Source: Bacteroidales bacterium
GTDB lineage: Bacteria; Bacteroidota; Bacteroidia; Bacteroidales; SMBSF39
Assembly (NCBI GenBank): GCA_021107685.1
Contig: JAIOSH010000427.1
Coordinates: forward strand, 1-11,524
Direction of reading: 5' to 3'
DNA: 11,524 bases
Below the pieces are notes generated by a model. The model was not told the origin of the DNA. It did not search any database and worked only from the letters and a program-made list of their open reading frames with translations. Below are positions 6,766 through 11,524 of the stretch, piece by piece. Made by a program: the position numbers and the translations under genes. Every line of letters begins with the position of its first letter. The stretch's first letter is position 1.

Positions 6766-8196
6766 ATGAAAAAATTATTATTTATATTTATAATATTATT
6801 TGTGGTATCACAAAATAGCATTTCACAAGCAATTTCCAATAGTGGGTTTGAAAGCTGGTCAAATCAAACTCATTTTGAAGATCCTGATCAATTTTCTTCA
6901 TCAAATATGTTTTGCATAGCTGCCTTTACTGACCCAAATGTCATAAAAATTAATGATGCAATTACTGGAAATTATGCACTCAAGCTTGTAAGTGTAAATA
7001 CGAATGAAGATCCAATTAACGGTGCCATTTTTATTGGGTATCCGGGAGATGAAATGATCTTAGGCGGCACTCCTTTTGCCGAAAGACCTGACTCAGTAAC
7101 AGGGTATGTTAAATATGATGTAAAACCCGGTGATACGGCTTATATAGCAGTTTTATTTAAAAAACTATGGCAGCCTATTGGAATGTGTCTTGTCCCGTTT
7201 ACAGGAACTCAAACCGAATACCAGGAATTTACCGCTTCTATTCAATGGATGGTACCGATAATTACACCTGATACGCTTGCCGTCGGTATTTTAAGTTCTT
7301 CATTATTCGGCATTCCTATGCCCGGTAGTATGCTCATTGTAGATAATCTTCAATTTATTGGAGCTACATCTCCTTTTCCAAACGGTGATTTTGAAGAGTG
7401 GAATGAATTCTCATCAGAGGAACCTGATAATTGGTTATCTTCAAATATTTTTAGCCTGTCAGTAGGTGAAACCCCAATAACTAAAACTGATGACAGCTAT
7501 GAAGGTAATTATGCAATTCGTATTGAAAACTCTTTAACTGTCTGGAACGATTCTGTAGCTTTTATAACTAATGGTAATTATAGTGAAGATGGTCCTGTAG
7601 GAGGAATGCCTATTGACCATTTTCCTGATAAAATCTCCGGCTATTACAAGTATTTTCCAAATGGACCTGACACTGCCCTGGCAGGAGTTTTTTTATTTTA
7701 TAATAATTCAGGAACTACTATAACTTTAGAGGAAAACATTCTTAAGCTGCCATCTGCAAATAATTACACATATTTTGAAGTACAAGTAGAATATTATTCC
7801 CTGCCGCTTCCCGATACTGTAAATATTGCCTTTTCTGCCGGAAACAGCTATGAAGATTCAACTTATTACGGATTAGGAAGTGTATTATTCATAGATGGTT
7901 TAGAAATAACTTATAAACCGTCCATTGGGATCAATAATAATTTTATCCAAACAACTTACAATGTATTTCCTAATCCTGCTGATAAAAAAATATTTTTTGA
8001 ATTTTATGATATTCAAAATGAAGAAATTTTGCTCTATATAATTAATTCACAGGGTCAACAGGTATTAAATAAAAAAATTAATCCAATATTAAATCAACAT
8101 ATAGAAATTGATATTTCCGAATTTCCTCATGGAATTTATTTTTATAAGCTTAAATTAAATAACAAGGATTATACCGGTAGGTTTATTGTAAACTAA
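6766..8196 (+). CDS. Secreted T9SS cargo protein with two tandem homologous domains and a type A sorting domain
   Basis: Complete 476-residue protein. The signal peptide (MKKLLFIFIILF, cleavage near residue 21) directs export by Sec. Two copies of one ~180-residue domain follow, at about 22-205 and 206-385. They share an opening GFESW / GDFEEW, then PDQFSSSN / PDNWLSSN, GNYALKL / GNYAIRI, RPDSVTGYVKY / FPDKISGYYKY and a closing IVDN / FIDG strand. This layout resembles beta-sandwich, carbohydrate-binding-like domains of secreted Bacteroidota proteins, perhaps PCMD-like, but I cannot assign a family. Residues ~399-476 are a T9SS type A sorting domain: VFPNPADKK, a central LYIINSQGQQV and a closing GIYFYKLKLNNKDYTGRFIV. 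The protein should therefore pass the outer membrane through T9SS and be released or surface-attached. No catalytic motif is seen. Confidence 0.88.
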   Translation: MKKLLFIFIILFVVSQNSISQAISNSGFESWSNQTHFEDPDQFSSSNMFCIAAFTDPNVIKINDAITGNYALKLVSVNTNEDPINGAIFIGYPGDEMILGGTPFAERPDSVTGYVKYDVKPGDTAYIAVLFKKLWQPIGMCLVPFTGTQTEYQEFTASIQWMVPIITPDTLAVGILSSSLFGIPMPGSMLIVDNLQFIGATSPFPNGDFEEWNEFSSEEPDNWLSSNIFSLSVGETPITKTDDSYEGNYAIRIENSLTVWNDSVAFITNGNYSEDGPVGGMPIDHFPDKISGYYKYFPNGPDTALAGVFLFYNNSGTTITLEENILKLPSANNYTYFEVQVEYYSLPLPDTVNIAFSAGNSYEDSTYYGLGSVLFIDGLEITYKPSIGINNNFIQTTYNVFPNPADKKIFFEFYDIQNEEILLYIINSQGQQVLNKKINPILNQHIEIDISEFPHGIYFYKLKLNNKDYTGRFIVN

Positions 8197-8245
8197 ATCT
8201 AATGCGGATAAATATAGCTCCCCAAAGATTCTGGACAGGGATTAA

Positions 8246-8273
8246 TTGTCAAAGATATCTGTAGCTCTATAGA
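8246..8273 (+). promoter_or_regulatory. Possible sigma-70-like promoter of the MFS gene
   Basis: TTGTCA (8246-8251) and TATAGA (8268-8273) are separated by 16 bases and resemble an E. coli-style -35/-10 pair rather than the Bacteroidota TTTG/TAnnTTTG type. The predicted start near 8280 lies only about 10 bases before the first ATG of the transporter, but about 50 before the in-frame ATG at 8329. The element is suggestive only. Confidence 0.25.
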
Positions 8274-8275
8274 GC
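8264..8275. promoter_or_regulatory. Perfect 12-base palindrome, candidate operator upstream of the MFS gene
   Basis: GCTCTATAGAGC is a perfect inverted repeat that overlaps the candidate -10 element and ends 14 bases before the first MFS start codon. The symmetry stops at its edges. A 12-base palindrome is expected by chance a few times in a window this size, so only its position makes it worth noting. Confidence 0.25.
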
Positions 8276-8289
8276 GAAAAAAATTAAGT

Positions 8290-9507
8290 ATGTTATGTCT
8301 TGAGCAATCTGAACATTTACTATCACCAATGAAGAGCATGAGGGCATTTTATCCCTTAATGGTGTTGACGGGCTTTGTCCAGCTTGTGATACCATCCACA
8401 ATTCACATGATAATGAAGCACTTCCATCTAAGTGAAGGAGAAGTTGGACTGTTACCTCTTGTTTACTTCACCGGCATCATGTTGAGCGCAATCCTCATTA
8501 CCCAATTGATACAAAAATTTTCAGTGAAGACCCTTACTTTATTCAGTGGACTGCTGGTCAGTGTATCGCTTGTCGCCGCATCATTAAGCCAATGGTTTGT
8601 TCTTTTCGTCTTTTTCAGTTTTTTTACGGGACTTGGAAATGGTACACTTGTGATCCTTCCGGGTGTATATGCAACCAATGTGTTGAGTAAGGAAAGCGCC
8701 CGTATCCAGTCTGCTCTTTTTGGTTTTCTTTCAATCGGTTATATAGTGGGACCACTTTTCCCCGGACTTATTGAAAATCTCAAAATTTCCTGGCGTTGGG
8801 CTATCGCCGGTCCCGGTTTGTTTATACTTCCCTTTGTTTTACCTGTAATAATTACCAGGCTTAAGCGTATTGAAAAAGCGGAAAAACTTTCATTCAGTAT
8901 TATTAAGGACATAATCTCTTTTGACCGCAAATTCTTTTTTGGACTAATTGTCGCACTCATTCTCGGTGGAGGAGCAGCTCTGGGCTTTATGACCTGGCTT
9001 ATCACTTTCCTTGAAAAGGAAAAAGGAATGGTCCAAAGTTCTGCCCACCTTGTTTTGTGCGGAATCGGACTAATGATGGTGTTGGGGCGTTTGGCATGTG
9101 GATATTTAGCCAAACGGTTTTCCTCATATAAGATTTTGATCATAATAACTATTGTATCAACCATACTGGTTTTCTTTGCTCCTATACCCAAAGCTGCCAT
9201 GGTCAATATCGTGTTGTTTTTGCTTGCATCGCTTTTTTTCTCCGGTATCTACCCGCTTTTCCTATCGGCTGCTTCGGTTTATCCCAAGTCGGAATCATCA
9301 AGCGCATACACCTTATTTTTTATTGCACTATCTGTTGGATGTCTTTTCATTCCGTATGTATTAGGACATATTTTTGAGTATGTAGGAGCGGTCGCCGGTA
9401 TGAGTTCGGTAGCAGTTTTTTTTCTTGGCGTTCTTGCTTGTTTGTTGTTCATCAAAAGAGAGTTACCTGTTAGGAAACACGCACACCATAAACCCTTTCC
9501 GGGTTAA
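8290..9507 (+). CDS. MFS transporter, 12 membrane spans
   Basis: A 405-residue integral membrane protein with about 12 hydrophobic helices in two groups of six. They lie near residues 20-40, 52-74, 78-96, 100-125, 140-160, 168-190, then 215-238, 250-270, 280-298, 302-325, 338-360 and 368-388, with a charged central loop (RLKRIEKAEK). The loop after helix 8 carries GRLACGYLAKRF, a version of MFS motif A. The corresponding loop 2-3 motif is degenerate. The substrate cannot be told. The first 13 residues are polar and atypical; in-frame ATGs at 8329 (MKSMRAFYPL) and 8338 are plausible starts, but the first ATG has the A-rich leader favoured in Bacteroidota, so it is kept. Base composition is clearly richer in G+C (about 40-50% in sampled stretches) than the genes to its left (about 28%), which may reflect transfer. 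Confidence 0.87.
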   Translation: MLCLEQSEHLLSPMKSMRAFYPLMVLTGFVQLVIPSTIHMIMKHFHLSEGEVGLLPLVYFTGIMLSAILITQLIQKFSVKTLTLFSGLLVSVSLVAASLSQWFVLFVFFSFFTGLGNGTLVILPGVYATNVLSKESARIQSALFGFLSIGYIVGPLFPGLIENLKISWRWAIAGPGLFILPFVLPVIITRLKRIEKAEKLSFSIIKDIISFDRKFFFGLIVALILGGGAALGFMTWLITFLEKEKGMVQSSAHLVLCGIGLMMVLGRLACGYLAKRFSSYKILIIITIVSTILVFFAPIPKAAMVNIVLFLLASLFFSGIYPLFLSAASVYPKSESSSAYTLFFIALSVGCLFIPYVLGHIFEYVGAVAGMSSVAVFFLGVLACLLFIKRELPVRKHAHHKPFPG

Positions 9508-9515
9508 TATTTTTC
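9491..9515 (+). terminator. Weak intrinsic terminator candidate at the end of the MFS gene
   Basis: AACCC (9491-9495) and GGGTT (9501-9505) form a five-pair stem around the loop TTTCC, followed by AATATTTTTCTCC. The hairpin overlaps the TAA stop of the transporter. The stem is short and the T tract is interrupted, so termination efficiency is doubtful. Confidence 0.3.
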
Positions 9516-9549
9516 TCCTGAGCCGATTTTTAGGGTAATTATTTTTATC

Positions 9550-9580
9550 TTGCATATTATATTTATTATACAGATATTTG
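9550..9580 (+). promoter_or_regulatory. Possible Bacteroidota-type promoter of the SIMPL gene
   Basis: GATATTTG (9573-9580) matches TAnnTTTG at all but one informative position, and a TTG (9550-9552) lies 20 bases upstream where the -33 box is expected. Transcription would start near 9586, leaving a leader of about 33 bases. The match is imperfect and the region is AT-rich, so confidence is low. Confidence 0.3.
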
Positions 9581-9618
9581 CAACTTAATAATATGTTTTA
9601 TACCCAAAGAATAATCAA

Positions 9619-10338
9619 ATGAAGGAAAATAGCAAAGTAAGCGCATTTATATTAGGTGCATTTTTATTTCTTGGTCTTTCCGCTTTAGGCTACATACTTG
9701 GTAATGCTGCAATTAAATTTAAAGAATACGAACGTACAGTTACTGTAAAGGGCTTATCAGAGCGTGAGTATGAAGCAGATATTGTTATATGGCCTATTCA
9801 ATTCACCGAAGCAAGTAATGATCTTGGAAATCTTTACAGTTCAATAGATGTTAGTACATCAAAGATAAAAGATTTTCTGGAAAAAAACGGAATCAGTTCA
9901 ACAGAAATATCTTTTTCATCACCGGCAATCACAGACAAATCAGCCCAGCAATATGGAAGCAATACAAAGGCTGAGTTTCGCTACACTGCTCTTCAAACCG
10001 TTACTGTTTATTCAAAAAATATCAAAGGTGTTCTGGCTGTGATGAGTAAATTATCTGAGTTAGGAAAAAAGGGTATAGTCTTTACGGGTGGTGACTATCA
10101 GTCACAAACAGAGTACATATTCACAAGACTAAACAAAGTCAAACCTGAAATGATTGAGGAAGCAACAAGAAAGGCAAGGGAAGTAGCTCAAAAGTTTGCA
10201 TCTGATTCTCAAAGCACACTTGGCAAAATTAGAAAAGCATATCAGGGGCAATTTAGCATAAATCCACGAGATAAAAATAACCCGCAAATAAAAAAAGTTC
10301 GTGTTGTATCTACGGTTGAATACTACTTATCAGACTAA
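9619..10338 (+). CDS. SIMPL-domain protein, membrane-anchored (YggE/BP26-like superfamily)
   Basis: Complete 239-residue protein. A membrane anchor or uncleaved signal lies at about residues 8-30 (Leu/Gly/Ala-rich), and the rest should be periplasmic. Residues ~39-239 form a SIMPL domain (DUF541, COG2859). The opening strand RTVTVKGLSEREYEAD is typical of the family, followed by helix-strand segments (DVSTSKIKDFLEKNGI), a TVTVYSKN strand, the long helix EEATRKAREVAQKFASDS, and a closing strand RVVSTVEYYL. Relatives such as E. coli YggE affect oxidative stress tolerance and Brucella BP26 forms oligomeric rings, but the biochemical role is unsettled. The ATG at 9619 is preceded directly by TAATCAA and has no Shine-Dalgarno. 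It stands alone between the MFS gene and a convergent kinase gene; no partner is evident. Confidence 0.85.
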   Translation: MKENSKVSAFILGAFLFLGLSALGYILGNAAIKFKEYERTVTVKGLSEREYEADIVIWPIQFTEASNDLGNLYSSIDVSTSKIKDFLEKNGISSTEISFSSPAITDKSAQQYGSNTKAEFRYTALQTVTVYSKNIKGVLAVMSKLSELGKKGIVFTGGDYQSQTEYIFTRLNKVKPEMIEEATRKAREVAQKFASDSQSTLGKIRKAYQGQFSINPRDKNNPQIKKVRVVSTVEYYLSD

Positions 10339-10463
10339 GGGTATAAGAATCCGCTCCTTTGTTACTCCACTTTTAATTTACCGCTGAACCAAGTGTTAGC
10401 CTGCAATTTATAGCCTTTTGTTACAAATAAAAGTTATTCATACGGTTTATTTTTTTTTGCATA
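10339..10463. other. Convergent intergenic spacer between SIMPL and kinase genes
   Basis: A 125-base spacer where the SIMPL and kinase genes meet tail to tail. I see no GC-rich terminator hairpin; only a weak CTTTT/AAAAG pairing around 10416-10434. It contains CCGCTGAACCAAGTGTTAGC (10381-10400), which resembles the 3' half of an integron attC recombination site but has no matching 5' half nearby. Confidence 0.5.
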
Positions 10464-11524
10464 TTATGTTTTATCTGTGGTTTTTTCTTCGGCTTTGGAA
10501 TTATATGGAAGAGTAAAATAAAAAAGACTACCCTTTCCTATTTCGCTTTCCAAACCAACTTGTCCACCCAATTTTTCGATAATGCGACGCACAATGGACA
10601 GGCCCAACCCATGCCCTTCGGTTTTAACCTGATCAAGGCGTTCAAATTTTTTAAACAATAGTTTTTGATTTTTGGCAGAAATACCCGGACCATTATCACG
10701 GACCCAAAAACGCGACATTCCTTTGTGAACATTTTCAGGTTTGCCGGTATCGGCGCCAATTTCTATGTGTGGAGGTATGCCTCCATACTTTATGGCATTG
10801 CTTAAATAATTTGTCCAGACTTCTTCAATCCAGGGTTCATATCCAAAAGCCGGAGTCCTAATATCGTGTAGTATAATTTCGGCATTGCTTTTTTCAATCA
10901 ATGGTGTTAAACGTTTTATTGATTCTGCAATAATATCACCCATGTTTAATTCCTTTATTGGAGTTTCAGTTTTTCGTACATTAGCCAAAAGAAGTAAGCT
11001 ATCAATAATCTGTTGCATTTTACTGCCACTCTTATTTATTGCGACAATGTATTCTTTTATTTTATCTTGAGGAAGTTCGGCATATTCTTCAATTAAAAGT
11101 TCAGAAAAACCAATTATATTCCCCAGGGGATTTTTCAGGTCGTGGGCTACGGTGTGCGAAAAGGCATCCAGTTCTTTGTTGTGTTCCTGAAGCTGTAGGG
11201 CATGCAGTTGCAGAGCTTCTTCTGTCTGTTTGCGTCCGGTGATGTCATGGAATATTCCGAAAGCGCCCTTATATATTCCATCTTTACTAATTTTTGGAGT
11301 TGCTGTTACTATGATAATTCTTTGTTCTCTATTTTTTCTCAATATAGTTAGTTCATACCGGCTTGATCCTCCTTTTTTTCTTACTGAAGTTTCTTTAAGA
11401 ACCTGCTGATACATTTCAGGAGTTGTAAATTCTTTCAAGTTCTTTCCAATCATTTCATCTTTAGTAAAACCTAAAATATCTGCTGCTGCCTGATTTACGA
11501 ATGTAAACATTTCATTTTTATCAA
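10464..11524 (-). CDS. PAS-domain sensor histidine kinase, 5' end outside the window
   Basis: Partial gene: the frame is open through the right edge (reading DKNE before the Met at 11508-11510), and that Met falls inside a PAS domain, so the true start lies beyond the window. Numbering from this Met, the PAS core (FVNQAAADILGFTKDEMIGK) and its PAC end (GIFHDITGRKQTEEAL) cover 2-100. The dimerisation/phosphotransfer helix has the H-box FSHTVAHDLKNPL with His123. The HATPase domain shows the N-box WTNYLSNAIKYGG (Asn234, Asn238), G1 DNGPGI (272-277), F-box FKKFERL and G2 GHGLGLSIV. All catalytic motifs are intact, so it should be an active kinase. No membrane span is seen in the visible part; whether it is soluble is unknown. 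No response regulator lies in the window. The signal sensed is unknown. Confidence 0.9.
   Translation of the reverse strand, partial: DKNEMFTFVNQAAADILGFTKDEMIGKNLKEFTTPEMYQQVLKETSVRKKGGSSRYELTILRKNREQRIIIVTATPKISKDGIYKGAFGIFHDITGRKQTEEALQLHALQLQEHNKELDAFSHTVAHDLKNPLGNIIGFSELLIEEYAELPQDKIKEYIVAINKSGSKMQQIIDSLLLLANVRKTETPIKELNMGDIIAESIKRLTPLIEKSNAEIILHDIRTPAFGYEPWIEEVWTNYLSNAIKYGGIPPHIEIGADTGKPENVHKGMSRFWVRDNGPGISAKNQKLLFKKFERLDQVKTEGHGLGLSIVRRIIEKLGGQVGLESEIGKGSLFYFTLPYNSKAEEKTTDKT

Noticed and set aside
8739..9206. 155-codon open frame on the minus strand
   Set aside because: Antisense to the MFS transporter, whose membrane-span pattern clearly marks the coding strand.
10351..10410. Two adjacent 30-base units both beginning CCGCT and ending AATTTA
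   Set aside because: The middle parts do not match (about 14 of 30 positions in total), so this is not a convincing tandem repeat.
10356..10424. CCTTTGTTAC (10356-10365) and CCTTTTGTTAC (10414-10424) as a direct repeat
   Set aside because: Short, imperfect and without flanking mobile-element features; most likely chance.
10416..10434. CTTTT...AAAAG inverted repeat as a bidirectional terminator
   Set aside because: All-AT stem apart from one pair, nine-base loop and no adjacent T tract; too weak to call.
10538..10759. 73-codon minus-strand open frame in another reading phase
   Set aside because: Lies wholly inside the kinase HATPase domain, whose N, G1, F and G2 boxes are all in the other frame.
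1..11524. CRISPR array, tRNA, rRNA or insertion sequence
   Set aside because: No regularly spaced repeats, no cloverleaf-like sequence, no transposase motif and no terminal inverted repeats were seen on either strand.

Overview
The window looks like chromosomal DNA from an AT-rich member of the Bacteroidota. Several features support this. A secreted protein ends in a type IX secretion (T9SS) sorting domain. A TPR / beta-propeller / OmpA protein has the PorE-like domain order. There is an AsmA-like protein with a long coiled-coil tail, and an ECF sigma factor followed by an anti-sigma-like protein and an LTxxQ (Spy/CpxP-like) protein. The best promoter match is the Bacteroidota -7 element TAnnTTTG, and start codons generally lack Shine-Dalgarno sequences. 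The genus cannot be named from the sequence alone.

Layout. Positions 3-6620 (minus strand) hold a compact five-gene array transcribed right to left: AsmA-like protein, PorE-like TPR/PD40/OmpA protein, ECF sigma factor, one-membrane-span anti-sigma-like protein, and a Spy/CpxP-like periplasmic protein. The gaps are about 45, -4, 31 and 99 bases. The OmpA and sigma genes share an ATGA overlap. The only convincing promoter element lies upstream of the AsmA gene. Positions 6621-6765 are a divergent intergenic region. Positions 6766-8196 (plus strand) encode a secreted T9SS cargo protein made of two tandem copies of one domain. Positions 8290-9507 (plus) encode a 12-span MFS transporter with clearly higher G+C than the genes to its left. 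Positions 9619-10338 (plus) encode a membrane-anchored SIMPL-domain protein. Positions 10464-11524 (minus) hold a PAS histidine kinase whose 5' end lies outside the window.

How the genes may work together. The left-hand array reads as an envelope module. A sigma factor, its probable membrane-bound antagonist and a periplasmic LTxxQ protein (possible sensor or chaperone) sit with two large envelope proteins: an AsmA-like inner-membrane-anchored protein and an OmpA-domain peptidoglycan-binding protein. The inference is that envelope or outer-membrane biogenesis is coupled to its own ECF stress circuit. The divergent T9SS cargo gene and the PorE-like architecture raise the possibility of a link to type IX secretion, but the sequence does not prove it. 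The right-hand third (MFS, SIMPL, kinase) shows no obvious functional link to the array and differs from it in composition.
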